From Veillonella_A intestinalis (lineage in GTDB: Bacteria > Bacillota > Negativicutes > Veillonellales > Veillonellaceae): a DNA stretch of 64,000 bases. Below, one piece after another: positions 24,027 to 32,992 of this stretch. The translations under genes and the position numbers were made by a program. Location of the stretch: contig NZ_CALPCB010000010.1 of NCBI RefSeq assembly GCF_943192895.1, forward strand, positions 29,878 to 93,877, given 5' to 3'. The number at the start of each line of letters is the position of its first letter. Position 1 is the stretch's first letter. The notes under the pieces are model-generated. The model worked only from the letters and a program-made list of their open reading frames with translations. It was not told the origin of the DNA and searched no databases.

Positions 24027-24455
24027 TTACTTATCCAACTGCCACAAATTTAAGTCAGCCTCTTTATCATAGCCACGATGAATATCTTCAGGCAATAAGG
24101 TTAGTATCATTTCAGCTGTAACGCTAATAATTGCACTTGTTAAATGACCACCATGGGAATGACCTTCTTGATCTGCAATAGTAATGTGGAGGTGGGAATA
24201 ATGGTCATCATTTAGCAAATCGATAGTACCTGTAATGGAGGTAATTTCAAAATCACCGGTTAAACGATGATGATAATATTTCTTTTCCGCAGCGCGATAG
24301 GTTTCAAGAACAATGTCATTGGTAGCACCTAGTCCTTGAATCATGGCAGTGGTCACGTTTTCTTGGCGGGCAATTTTTTCAATAGATTCTACCAGCTCTT
24401 CGCCTGGATTTAATCGGAACGCAATATGAGTATTGCCAAGACGTTTGTATTGCAT
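24027..24455 (-). CDS. DUF296 / PPC-domain protein
   Basis: At 142 residues this is a single PPC (DUF296) domain, the domain joined to AT-hooks in plant AHL proteins and found alone in bacteria as a trimer. The sequence shows GEELVESIEKIARQENV, a GLGATNDIVL turn near residue 42, the HLHITIADQEGHSHGGHL segment whose histidines may bind a metal, and SVTAEMILTLL. No AT-hook is present, so specific DNA binding is not implied. AAAAGGAG precedes the ATG. It is a single gene between terminators and the CRISPR region. Confidence 0.85.
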   Translation of the reverse strand: MQYKRLGNTHIAFRLNPGEELVESIEKIARQENVTTAMIQGLGATNDIVLETYRAAEKKYYHHRLTGDFEITSITGTIDLLNDDHYSHLHITIADQEGHSHGGHLTSAIISVTAEMILTLLPEDIHRGYDKEADLNLWQLDK

Positions 24456-24700
24456 AGTTAAGACTCCTTTTAGGTATATTTGATAAATTGAACATGCATA
24501 TCATTTTGAAAAATGATTAGAACATTAAAATATAACTGACTCATATTATAGGGTAAAACATATGATTAAGACTTGATTTGTGAGATTAATATAAAAATAA
24601 ATTGTAGATTTAGAAAATCAATTTGTGCTTTGCTGGTGAACGAGCGTATAATCGAAGTATAATTAAGGATTTTTGGAGTATAGGCGTATTTTTTGTTAAT

Positions 24701-24832
24701 AAAAAAACTCGACTCATAAGAGTCGAGTAAAGTTCAGATAAAAGGCTCACACCGAGCCGCCCGAAGGCATTGTAGATAAATCTTTATTTGAACTCGTAGT
24801 GTAATACTAGTGTGGTCTAATCCACTAGTTAC
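24701..24832 (-). ncRNA. tracrRNA of the type II-A CRISPR system
   Basis: Reading on the minus strand, the RNA begins near 24832 and carries an anti-repeat at about 24786-24822. Its 16-base block ACTAGTATTACACTAC (24796-24811) is exactly complementary to the CRISPR repeat. Then come a nexus-like segment, hairpins GCCTTCGGGC and GGCTCGGTGTGAGCC, and the terminator ACTCGACTC-TTAT-GAGTCGAGT with a 7-T run ending at 24701. Transcription runs away from cas9. The RNA guides crRNA maturation by RNase III and Cas9 loading. The 5' part also contains ACTAGTG and CACTAGT, which can pair and mask part of the anti-repeat. The flank 24456-24700 shows nothing else. Confidence 0.88.
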
Positions 24833-24838
24833 ATCTAT

Positions 24839-24867
24839 ATAGTAATCGTAATTGATTATTTTGTCAA
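24839..24867 (-). promoter_or_regulatory. tracrRNA promoter
   Basis: On the minus strand TTGACA (24867-24862), 17 bases and TACTAT (24844-24839) give a near-consensus promoter whose start falls just before the anti-repeat. No equally good promoter is seen for cas9; any cas9 promoter must lie between here and 24950. Confidence 0.75.
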
Positions 24868-24965
24868 TTGTAAAATTATAAGATTCTTGTGGAAATAGAC
24901 TTTATAACTATTGATGAGAGATTTAATATTATGAAATAGGGTAAAACATACTGAGGAGGTAAATT

Positions 24966-27900
24966 ATGAAGGTATCTAGTAAAGAGGATTTGAAGCAAGT
25001 AAAAGATTATTTTGTAGGCCTAGACATAGGGACAAGTTCCGTAGGATGGGCTGTTACTAATGAATTATATGAGGTGTTACGGGCAAAAGGGCACAGAATG
25101 TGGGGAAGCCGATTATTTGAAGAAGGTCAGACTGCTGCCGAACGGAGAAATTATAGAGCAGGGCGTCGTCGTTTAGATAGACGAAATGATAGGCTTGCAA
25201 TTTTAGAAGAATTATTTGCTTCAGAAATATATAAAGTGGATCCAGCATTTTATCAGCGGTTACATGAAAGTCAATACCATCACGAGGATAAAAATACGGA
25301 TGGACAGTATTTTTTATTTAATGATGTAGATTATACGGATAAAACTTATCATAAGGAGTATCCAACTATATATCATTTGCGCAGTTCATTAATGAAAGAG
25401 CCTGCAAAAGATATTCGATTACTCTTTTTAGCAGTTCATCATATTATAAAATATCGTGGGAATTTTTTACTTGAAGGTGAACCGATAAAAACCTCAGGTG
25501 GTGTAATGGATATTTTACATCAAGTATTAAGCTGTATGGAGTTTTCACGCTTACATGATCAAATTGATGAACAAGTATTTGTTGACTTATTGACTAGTAC
25601 AGGGCGTACCTGTAGTGATATTGCAAAATTAGTGAGTGATAGTATAGCTGATAAAGGTCTTAAAAAGCAAGCTAAGGCATTCACATCATTAGTCTTAGGA
25701 TTAAAAGGGAATTTAGATGAATTATTTAATGAACCTGAATATAAAGAATTGGATGCCGATGTAAGAAGTGTAGAGTTTTCTGGGAAAGATTATTGGGAAG
25801 AGCGAGAAAAATATGAAAGCATCTTAGGGGAAAGTATTTTAGCGTTAGATGGTTGTAAAGCGTTGTATGATAGTCGTTTGTTATCAACGATAAAGCCAGA
25901 TGGGAAGTATTTATCAGAAGCTAAGGTTGAAGTATTTAATGAGCATCAGGAACACTTAGTAAAGCTGAAAAAGTTGTTAAAAGGTGAAAAAGCCCTTTAT
26001 AATAGTGTTTTTCGTGATGATACAAAAGATAGTGCTAATTATATAGCTTATATAGGTAAGAGCCAAAGTGGTAAAAATTGTTCGAGAGAGGATTTTTATA
26101 AATTTTTGAAAAAAGTACTTGAAGTTTTGCCGGAGAGTATTTTAAAAAGTGAAATATTGCAATTAATTGATTTAGATGTATTTTTACCCCTGCTACGTGT
26201 CCGTGAAAATGGAGTAATACATTATCAAATCCATGAAGAAGAATTGGAACAAATATTAGCAGTTGCTAGTAAAAAGTATGAATTTCTAAATAGTTGTGAT
26301 GAATCTGGATTTACTGTAGCTAAGAAAATTTTAAAATTGCTAACATTTAGAATTCCTTATTTTGTAGGACCATTAAATCCAGCACATAAAGACAGTAATG
26401 GATTTGCTTGGGTAGTACGTAAAGAAGCCGGCAAAGTATATCCGTGGGATTTTGAGAAGAAGGTGGATATAAATGCGTCGGCACAGGCATTTATAGAAAA
26501 TTTGACGAATAAGTGCACGTATTTGATTGGTGAAGATGTATTACCTAAATATTCATTAGCATATTCTAAATTTATGTTACTCAATGAACTTAATAATTTA
26601 AAATACAATGGGCACCCTTTATCCTATGAAGTTAAAATGGCGTTTATTACAGAATGTTTTCAAGCAGAACATAAAAAAATGACGGAAAAAGCAATTAAGA
26701 GCTTTTTGAAGTTGAAAGGTTTCACTGATGGTACAGGGGAATTAACAGGTTTGGACATTGACATAAAGAGTGATTTGAAGTCATATAGAGATATGGTGAG
26801 AATTTTAGGTGAAGGCTTTGATGAGCAATTAGCTGAACGAATTATTCGCTATGTTACATTATTTGGTGATGCAAAAAAAATACTAGCTGATGTATTGAAA
26901 AAAGAGTTTAAGGATACAATCAGTGAAGTACAAGTAAAACAAATACAAAAATTAAAGTATAAAGAATGGGGACGGTTGTCAGAAGCATTTTTGAAGAAAA
27001 TTGTCGGTGTAGCTGGAGATGGCCCAGAATGCAATATTTTGACTTGTATGGAAACACAGTCACTGACTTTAATGGAAGTATTGAGTTCTCATAATTCGTA
27101 TTTAGCAGCTATTGAGGAATTTAATGCTAAGCGCACTGAAGTGGTTGAACGGGGGAGTTATGATTTAGTTGATGAATTATATATATCACCAGCAGTAAAA
27201 CGTTCCGTGTGGCAAACTTTACGGATTTTAGAGGAAATTACACAACTCCGCAGAGGGATACCAAAGAAAATTTTTGTTGAAGTAGCTCGAACAAATCGTG
27301 CGGAGAAGAAACGAACAAACTCTAGACAGGCTAAATTATTATATCTTTATAAAAATATTAAAGATGAAGCTCGTAATTGGTCTAAGGAAATCAAAGAAAC
27401 TGAAGCCGGAAAATTTCAATCTAAAAAATTATATTTATATTATACGCAACAGGGACGTTGTATGTATTCGGGAGAGCCTATTGATTTAGGTGATCTATTT
27501 ACATCTAAATATGATATAGACCATATCTATCCTCAAAGTGTTACAAAAGATAATAGTTGGGACAATTTAGTGCTAGTTAAATCTATACTAAATCGTGAAA
27601 AGACGGATAATTATCCTATTGAAATCGAAACACAGAAAAAGTGTGAGGGATTGTGGAACCGCTTATTAAAATACAACTTAATTAGTGAGAAAAAGTATGA
27701 ACGGTTAATCCGCACAACTCCATTGACTGCTGATGAGTTAGCTGACTTTGTGAGTAGACAATTAGTAGAAACCAACCAAGCAGTTAAAGCAGTTACTAAT
27801 TTATTAAAGAGGTTGTACCCAGATACAACAATTTGTTATGTAAAAGCTGAAAATGTTTCAGATTTCCGGCAAAAAAATGAATTTGTTAAATTGCGTAGTT

Positions 27901-28997
27901 TGAATGCACACCATCATGCTAAAGATGCTTATTTAAACATTGTAGTAGGTAATGTTTATCATGAGAAATTTACTAATAACCCTCGTAATTTTATCAAAAA
28001 AGCTAGAGCAGAGAAAAAACGGCCATATAATTTGAGTAAAATGTTTGATTTTCTGCTTAAAGTGGGACAACGTGTAATTTGGAATCCAGATAATAGCTAT
28101 CCAGTAGTAAAGAAAATGATGGCCAACAATGATGTGCAAGTGACAAAAAAATTAATTGAGCAAAAAGGGGCTTTGTATGATGCTACCATATATAAAGCTA
28201 GTGTTGCTAAAATAAATAGTTATGAACCACTTAAAAGAAATAATTCAGTGTTGGCTGATGTAAAAAAATATGGAGGATTCACAAGTATTAAGATCGCTTA
28301 TTATAGTATTTTTGAACTATATAATAAAAAGAATAAAGAACATGAATTTCAATTATTAGCAATGCCTATACTTAAGATTAATCAACTAAAAAGTGTTGAT
28401 GATTATATTGCCTATGCAAGTAGTGTAATCGATAGTAATAAATATGATGTAGTTAGGTTAGTTTATAGAAAACTATGTATAGACTCGTTAGTTAAGATTA
28501 ATGGTTTTTTATATTATATAGGTGGTAAGACTAATAATAAAGTTTATATAAATTCAGCAACGTCGCTTGTTCTTAATGCGGAGATAGTAAAAAAACTAAA
28601 GGTTATAGAAACTTATTTGAATAGAGTACAGAATGATAATAAATATGAGCCTAATTTAGAATATATCAATGAGGAAAATAACATTGAAATATATAATTCT
28701 TTAATAGAGAAAATGGGCAAAAAAGCTTTTTCGACTATGAAAATGAATAAAAAGGATGAACTATCTAAGTTAGAAACACTTAATGCATTCAAAAAAATAG
28801 ATTTGAGAAAACAGTGTTATATATTGTTTGAATTGTTAAATTTATTAACGCATCAAAAAACAACATTTGATATAAAAATGATAGGTTTATCTGCTTCTAG
28901 ATGTACTATTAATATGAATATTACTAAGTTACAAGAGTTTTCTATAGTTACAAAATCTATTACTGGTTTATATAGTAAGGAAATAAAGATTATCTGA
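24966..28997 (+). CDS. cas9: CRISPR-associated endonuclease Cas9 (type II-A)
   Basis: This RNA-guided DNA nuclease of 1343 residues is close in size to the Streptococcus pyogenes enzyme. RuvC-I is VGLDIGTSSVGWAV with D20. The arginine-rich bridge helix RRNYRAGRRRLDRR is near residue 58. RuvC-II is FVEVARTNR with E772. HNH is DIDHIYPQS with H853. RuvC-III is HHAKDAYLN with H984 and D987. All catalytic residues are intact, so the nuclease should be active. About ten extra residues precede the first RuvC motif. GAGGAGG precedes the ATG. It is first in the order cas9-cas1-cas2-csn2, which defines subtype II-A. PAM specificity cannot be read from the C-terminal domain by eye. Confidence 0.98.
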   Translation: MKVSSKEDLKQVKDYFVGLDIGTSSVGWAVTNELYEVLRAKGHRMWGSRLFEEGQTAAERRNYRAGRRRLDRRNDRLAILEELFASEIYKVDPAFYQRLHESQYHHEDKNTDGQYFLFNDVDYTDKTYHKEYPTIYHLRSSLMKEPAKDIRLLFLAVHHIIKYRGNFLLEGEPIKTSGGVMDILHQVLSCMEFSRLHDQIDEQVFVDLLTSTGRTCSDIAKLVSDSIADKGLKKQAKAFTSLVLGLKGNLDELFNEPEYKELDADVRSVEFSGKDYWEEREKYESILGESILALDGCKALYDSRLLSTIKPDGKYLSEAKVEVFNEHQEHLVKLKKLLKGEKALYNSVFRDDTKDSANYIAYIGKSQSGKNCSREDFYKFLKKVLEVLPESILKSEILQLIDLDVFLPLLRVRENGVIHYQIHEEELEQILAVASKKYEFLNSCDESGFTVAKKILKLLTFRIPYFVGPLNPAHKDSNGFAWVVRKEAGKVYPWDFEKKVDINASAQAFIENLTNKCTYLIGEDVLPKYSLAYSKFMLLNELNNLKYNGHPLSYEVKMAFITECFQAEHKKMTEKAIKSFLKLKGFTDGTGELTGLDIDIKSDLKSYRDMVRILGEGFDEQLAERIIRYVTLFGDAKKILADVLKKEFKDTISEVQVKQIQKLKYKEWGRLSEAFLKKIVGVAGDGPECNILTCMETQSLTLMEVLSSHNSYLAAIEEFNAKRTEVVERGSYDLVDELYISPAVKRSVWQTLRILEEITQLRRGIPKKIFVEVARTNRAEKKRTNSRQAKLLYLYKNIKDEARNWSKEIKETEAGKFQSKKLYLYYTQQGRCMYSGEPIDLGDLFTSKYDIDHIYPQSVTKDNSWDNLVLVKSILNREKTDNYPIEIETQKKCEGLWNRLLKYNLISEKKYERLIRTTPLTADELADFVSRQLVETNQAVKAVTNLLKRLYPDTTICYVKAENVSDFRQKNEFVKLRSLNAHHHAKDAYLNIVVGNVYHEKFTNNPRNFIKKARAEKKRPYNLSKMFDFLLKVGQRVIWNPDNSYPVVKKMMANNDVQVTKKLIEQKGALYDATIYKASVAKINSYEPLKRNNSVLADVKKYGGFTSIKIAYYSIFELYNKKNKEHEFQLLAMPILKINQLKSVDDYIAYASSVIDSNKYDVVRLVYRKLCIDSLVKINGFLYYIGGKTNNKVYINSATSLVLNAEIVKKLKVIETYLNRVQNDNKYEPNLEYINEENNIEIYNSLIEKMGKKAFSTMKMNKKDELSKLETLNAFKKIDLRKQCYILFELLNLLTHQKTTFDIKMIGLSASRCTINMNITKLQEFSIVTKSITGLYSKEIKII

Positions 28998-29028
28998 TAG
29001 TTATGGGAGTGATAGAAAGGCTGATTCT

Positions 29029-29904
29029 ATGGGCTGGCGTGTAGTTGTAGTAGATAATCGGGCAAAATTAGATTTTAAAATGAATTATATGGTTGTTCGT
29101 AAGGAATGTGGTTGTAATAGAGTATATATCAATGAGATTCAGGTTTTAGTAATAGCATCAACGGCGGTTAGTTTAACCGCCGCCTTGCTTAATCAATTAA
29201 TAAAAGCAAAAGTAAAAATCATTTTTTGTGATGAAAAATTTAACCCTACTAGTGAAGTAGTTTCTTTATATGGCAGTCACAATACAAGTAAGCGATGTAG
29301 AGAACAAATTGAATGGGCGGAGGATATTAAGCAGTCTGTTTGGACTGCATTAGTTAAGCAAAAAATTAGGAATCAAGCAAGGTTACTTAAATCGATGAAT
29401 AAGTTGGAATATAGTCTACTTGATTCATATGTAGATGATCTACGATTTAATGATGAATCGCAACGTGAAGGGCATGCAGCAAAAGTTTATTTTAACTCTT
29501 TATTTGGTAAACTTTTTACTCGTGATGATGATAATAACATAAATGCTGCTCTTGATTATGGATACTCTATTTTATTATCTGCCATTAATCGGGAAATTGT
29601 AGCTATGGGATACTTAACTCAATTAGGTCTAAATCATTGTAATCAATTTAATCCTTTTAATTTAAGTTGTGATGTTATTGAGCCATTACGAGGAATAGTC
29701 GATAGATATGTAGTGGGAATAAATCATACACACTTTACAAGGAAGGAGCGATTAGAGTTAATTGATTTATTAAATTCAGAAGTAAAAATCGAGGGAACTA
29801 ATCAGTATTTAAGTGCGGCTATTAAGATTTATTGTAAAAGTATATTTGATGCACTTAAAGAAAATGATATTAGACTAATAAGGTTTGTGGAGTATGAGTT
29901 ATAG
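29029..29904 (+). CDS. cas1: CRISPR integrase subunit Cas1
   Basis: Cas1 is the catalytic subunit of the Cas1-Cas2 spacer integrase. The 291-residue protein is of the type II kind. Expected metal ligands are present: Glu in SQREGHAAKVYF, His in LGLNHCNQFNPFN and the acidic residue in CDVIEPLRGIVD. The N-terminal beta domain (RVVVVDNRAKLDF) and the STAVSLTAALLNQL segment are typical. It begins 31 bases after cas9 and overlaps cas2 by 11 bases. Nothing suggests inactivation, even though the array is nearly empty. Confidence 0.97.
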   Translation: MGWRVVVVDNRAKLDFKMNYMVVRKECGCNRVYINEIQVLVIASTAVSLTAALLNQLIKAKVKIIFCDEKFNPTSEVVSLYGSHNTSKRCREQIEWAEDIKQSVWTALVKQKIRNQARLLKSMNKLEYSLLDSYVDDLRFNDESQREGHAAKVYFNSLFGKLFTRDDDNNINAALDYGYSILLSAINREIVAMGYLTQLGLNHCNQFNPFNLSCDVIEPLRGIVDRYVVGINHTHFTRKERLELIDLLNSEVKIEGTNQYLSAAIKIYCKSIFDALKENDIRLIRFVEYEL

Positions 29905-30214
29905 ATTTATGAGAGTAATGGTTATGTTTGATCTACCTGTGGAATCTTCAGCTAATCGTAAATCATATAGAGTTTTTAGAAAATTTTTACTATCCACAGG
30001 ATTTTATATGATGCAAGAATCAATATATGCTAAGTTGGTGCTGAATCAAACAGAAGCTAATAAGGTTATGGCGTATGTTAGATGTCAGAAGCCACCTGAA
30101 GGGTTAGTACAAATGCTTGTGATTACAGAAAAACAATTTGCAAAAATGGAGACGCTGGTTGGTGAAGTAGCAACTGAAGTTGTAACGTCTACAGATCGGC
30201 TATTAGTATTATGA
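29894..30214 (+). CDS. cas2: CRISPR adaptation protein Cas2
   Basis: Cas2 forms the dimeric scaffold of the Cas1-Cas2 integrase. The 106-residue chain has the ferredoxin-like fold signature RVMVMFDLPV with its conserved Asp near residue 13, then SYRVFRKFLLSTGFYMMQESIY. The ATG at 29894 gives the usual MSYRFMR type II-A N-terminus; a GTG at 29885 is less likely. It overlaps the ends of cas1 (11 bp) and csn2 (4 bp, ATGA), indicating coupled translation. Confidence 0.95.
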   Translation: MSYRFMRVMVMFDLPVESSANRKSYRVFRKFLLSTGFYMMQESIYAKLVLNQTEANKVMAYVRCQKPPEGLVQMLVITEKQFAKMETLVGEVATEVVTSTDRLLVL

Positions 30215-30885
30215 AACTAACTTATTTAACATTGGATTTAGAACTTGATTTATCTGATGAAATAATTACGACTTTAATAGTTGAAGAAAGGAGTGTCTTT
30301 AGAAAGTTAGTAAAGGACTTTTTTCAAGCTAGTGGTGGAGAAGAAAGTGAATGGGTACTATCAGTAGCTAATAAAATACTGGATATAAAAAAGGATGTGT
30401 ATTTTATTAGTGATTTCTTTAAATTAGATATTAATAATAAGACTTTACTATCTAAATTACATCAAAGATTGTCTGGAATTGCTACAGAAGAGGTTGAGCT
30501 ATTGTATGAGATTAATCAAAAAATACAACAGCTTTTATTATCGTTAGAAAGCAGTCTTTCTATTGATGTTTTTCACAATGAATTAATTGCAGTACAAGAT
30601 ATTGTTAAGCTAGGCAATTTTCTAATTAGAGATGATGAGTTTGATGATATTGGTAAAGTGGCTAATTTTATTGATGTAGTTATAGAGTTACTAAATCCTA
30701 AATTGATGGTTTTGTTGAACCCCCGTTCATATATGGATGATGGGGAAATAACTTTATTTTTTGAAACAATGCTTTGTAAAAAAATTCCAGTACTATGTAT
30801 AGAACGAGTATGTAAAGATGATATATCAGTTGTAAGAAATAAGGAAATAATTTATACTTTAGATAAAGATTTATGTGTATTTTAG
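30211..30885 (+). CDS. csn2: CRISPR adaptation protein Csn2
   Basis: Csn2 is a ring-shaped, tetrameric protein that binds DNA ends and is needed for spacer acquisition in subtype II-A. The 224-residue length and position after cas2, directly before the array, fit the family. The N-terminal core begins MKLTYLTLDLELDLSDE, followed by SVFRKLVKDFF. A late NPRSYMDDGEITLFFETMLCKKIPVLCIE segment matches the P-loop-derived fold. Sequence conservation in Csn2 is low, so the call rests partly on gene order. It starts within the cas2 stop. Confidence 0.9.
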   Translation: MKLTYLTLDLELDLSDEIITTLIVEERSVFRKLVKDFFQASGGEESEWVLSVANKILDIKKDVYFISDFFKLDINNKTLLSKLHQRLSGIATEEVELLYEINQKIQQLLLSLESSLSIDVFHNELIAVQDIVKLGNFLIRDDEFDDIGKVANFIDVVIELLNPKLMVLLNPRSYMDDGEITLFFETMLCKKIPVLCIERVCKDDISVVRNKEIIYTLDKDLCVF

Positions 30886-30973
30886 ATTGAAACACTAGTA
30901 TGGCACTTGGCTCGTAACCGGAAAATTCTCTTGAACTTTAAATTCATAAAATTTTGTAAATATGCAATTTGGG

Positions 30974-31075
30974 GTTTGAGAGTAGTGTAATACTAGTTTG
31001 GTTTAAAACTTCCTGCACAGTCGCCACCTTTTGAAACTAGTTTGAGAGTAGTGTAATTTTATATTACGGTCTAAT
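30974..31075 (+). CRISPR. Minimal CRISPR array: two 36-bp repeats, one 30-bp spacer
   Basis: Repeat 1 (30974-31009) begins GTTTGAGAGTAGTGTAATAC and ends TTTAAAAC. The spacer is 31010-31039. Repeat 2 (31040-31075) keeps the first 18 bases and then diverges (TTTATATTACGGTCTAAT), as terminal repeats do. The 16-base block of repeat 1 complementary to the tracrRNA confirms that this is the array of the adjacent cas genes. The leader (30886-30973) is AT-rich. The spacer has no match in this window that I could find by eye. The array is followed by tRNA-Asp. Confidence 0.92.
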
Positions 31076-31126
31076 CCTCATCTTACATATTCCCTCAAAA
31101 AAATGTAAGAAAATTCATTTTCCCTC

Positions 31127-31155
31127 TTGCGCAAAAAATAAAATCATGATACTAT
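31127..31155 (+). promoter_or_regulatory. Promoter of the Asp-Phe-Leu tRNA cluster
   Basis: TTGCGC (31127-31132), 17 bases and TACTAT (31150-31155) stand 28 bases before tRNA-Asp. Confidence 0.55.
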
Positions 31156-31183
31156 ATGAAAGTACCTGGAATAACGGTATTGC

Positions 31184-31259
31184 GGCCCCGTGGTGTAGCG
31201 GTTAACATGTCGCCCTGTCACGGCGAAGATCGTCAGTTCAAATCTGATCGGGGTCGCCA
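31184..31259 (+). tRNA. tRNA-Asp (GTC)
   Basis: The acceptor GGCCCCG pairs with CGGGGTC, with one G-T pair. The anticodon arm is TCGCC-CTGTCAC-GGCGA with anticodon GTC. CCA is encoded. Confidence 0.95.
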
Positions 31260-31290
31260 TTTTTTTATTTACAAAAGTTTTTCCTCATTT

Positions 31291-31366
31291 GCCTCGGTAG
31301 CTCAGTCGGTAGAGCAAAGGACTGAAAATCCTTGTGTCGACAGTTCGATTCTGTCCTGAGGCACCA
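31291..31366 (+). tRNA. tRNA-Phe (GAA)
   Basis: The acceptor GCCTCGG pairs with CTGAGGC. The anticodon arm is AAGGA-CTGAAAA-TCCTT with anticodon GAA. CCA is encoded. Confidence 0.95.
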
Positions 31367-31385
31367 TTAAGAATAAAAATTCTAT

Positions 31386-31471
31386 GCGGTTGTGGTGGAA
31401 TGGCAGACACGCCATCTTGAGGGGGTGGTGAGCGTACGCTCGTATGGGTTCAAGTCCCATCAACCGCACCA
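31386..31471 (+). tRNA. tRNA-Leu (GAG)
   Basis: The acceptor GCGGTTG pairs with CAACCGC. The anticodon arm is CCATC-TTGAGGG-GGTGG with anticodon GAG. It is a class II tRNA with a long variable arm (about 86 nt). CCA is encoded. Confidence 0.95.
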
Positions 31472-31481
31472 TACAGTAAAT

Positions 31482-31515
31482 AAGCGCCTTGTGAGTTTTC
31501 ACAGGGCGCTTTTTG
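31482..31515. terminator. Terminator after the tRNA cluster
   Basis: The stem AAGCGCCTTGTGA/TCACAGGGCGCTT is followed by T residues. It also serves the convergent symporter gene. Confidence 0.85.
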
Positions 31516-31561
31516 ACTATAGATAACAATATGATTTTGTTAATATTGATGAATTTCCCAT

Positions 31562-32992
31562 CTATTGATTTACTTCAGGATATTCATAAGAAGGTGGTCC
31601 ATCTTGGCGGCTTTCGTCGTAATGTTTAAGGATACTTTTAATTTCTTTACGTAGTAAAATTAAGGCAATTAAGTTTGGAATTACCATAATACCGTTAAAC
31701 ATATCACTTAAATTCCACACAAAGTCTACTTTACCAGCAGAACCTAATACAATGAATACTAATACAATAATACGATAGATATGAATTGCTATATTTTTTT
31801 GTTTGAATAAGAATCGAATATTGGACTCACCGAAATAGTACCAACCAACTACGGTAGTAAAGGCGAAGAATGTTAAGCAAATAGCGATAATAGCAGGTCC
31901 AATATCACCAAAGGCGGTAGCAAAGGCTTGTTGGGTAATAAGTGCACCAGATAGACCTAGTTCATGACTACCAGTTAAAAGAATAATTAATGCGGTAGCT
32001 GTACAAATGATAATGGTATCAAAGAATACGCCAAAGAAAGCTACAAAACCTTGTAATACGGGATGTAATACTAATGCTGTAGCGTGAGCATGTGGGGTAG
32101 AGCCCATACCAGCTTCATTGGAGAATAAGCCACGAGCGACACCAAAACGAATGGCTTCTTTCATTGTTATACCTAAAGCGCCACCGCCAATAGCAGATGG
32201 GTTGAAAGCTCCTTCAAAAATATATTGTAAGGTAGGCATAATATGATTAGAGAATTTAAATAAAATAGCAATAGCGCATAAAATATATAAAAGCGCCATA
32301 AAAGGTACGACTAATTGGGCAAAGGTGGCAATGCGCTGTATTCCACCAATAAAAATTAAACCAGCTAATAGGGCGATTGAGATGCCAATATAAATAGGTT
32401 CAAAGCCAAAAGCACTATTTACAGAGGAGGCGATGGAATTGGATTGCACCATGCAACCAATAAAACCTAACGCAATAATAATGGCGATAGAAAAAAAGTA
32501 CGCGAGAAAGTTAGCGGAATTAGAGCCTATAATATTTTTAAGACCTTTTGAAATGTAGAAGGCAGGGCCACCGATAAATTGGCCTTTAATATCCTCTCGA
32601 TAATGTTGCGCTAATATTGCTTCTGAAAAAATGGTAGCCATACCAAACATAGCGCTTAACCACATCCAGAAGATTGCGCCTGGTCCACCAGCCATAATAG
32701 CAGTAGCAACACCAGCTACATTTCCGGTTCCGACTTGAGCGGAGATTGCCACAGCAAGTGCTTGAAATGAAGATATCGATTTTTCATTGTTACTGCCTTC
32801 AGGTTTATGACCTTTATAAAGGCGACCAAAGACTTGACGACAGGCAGGACCGAAGCGAATAAATTGTGGAGCCCCTAGATAAATAGTAAAGAAAATGCCA
32901 ATTCCTACCAAAGCATACATAAGTATGTATCCCCAAAGTACATCATTAATTGCTGTAACAATAGTTTCTAATACTACAATAAAATGTTCCAT
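31562..32992 (-). CDS. Alanine/glycine:cation symporter (AGCS family)
   Basis: This sodium-coupled amino acid importer has 476 residues and about ten transmembrane helices. The AGCS landmarks are SSFQALAVAISAQVGTGNVAGVATAI near residue 75, GGPGAIFWMWLSAMFGMATIFSEAILA, which includes the Glu and Asp/Asn substrate positions, and the late GLFSNEAGMGSTPHAHATA motif. Substrate is probably alanine or glycine. GAGAGGGA precedes the ATG. It is a single gene, convergent to the tRNA cluster and divergent to the channel-like gene. The 298-bp upstream gap shows nothing beyond AT-rich sequence. Confidence 0.93.
   Translation of the reverse strand: MEHFIVVLETIVTAINDVLWGYILMYALVGIGIFFTIYLGAPQFIRFGPACRQVFGRLYKGHKPEGSNNEKSISSFQALAVAISAQVGTGNVAGVATAIMAGGPGAIFWMWLSAMFGMATIFSEAILAQHYREDIKGQFIGGPAFYISKGLKNIIGSNSANFLAYFFSIAIIIALGFIGCMVQSNSIASSVNSAFGFEPIYIGISIALLAGLIFIGGIQRIATFAQLVVPFMALLYILCAIAILFKFSNHIMPTLQYIFEGAFNPSAIGGGALGITMKEAIRFGVARGLFSNEAGMGSTPHAHATALVLHPVLQGFVAFFGVFFDTIIICTATALIILLTGSHELGLSGALITQQAFATAFGDIGPAIIAICLTFFAFTTVVGWYYFGESNIRFLFKQKNIAIHIYRIIVLVFIVLGSAGKVDFVWNLSDMFNGIMVIPNLIALILLRKEIKSILKHYDESRQDGPPSYEYPEVNQ

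Noticed and set aside
24966..28997. Inactivated Cas9
   Set aside because: All RuvC and HNH catalytic residues are present and the frame is uninterrupted.
31010..31039. Possible self-targeting spacer against the prophage
   Set aside because: I compared the spacer by eye with both strands of the prophage part in view and saw no match; the rest of the prophage is not in the window.
31156..31529. Short frames over tRNA-Asp, -Phe and -Leu on both strands
   Set aside because: They are translations of structural RNA genes.
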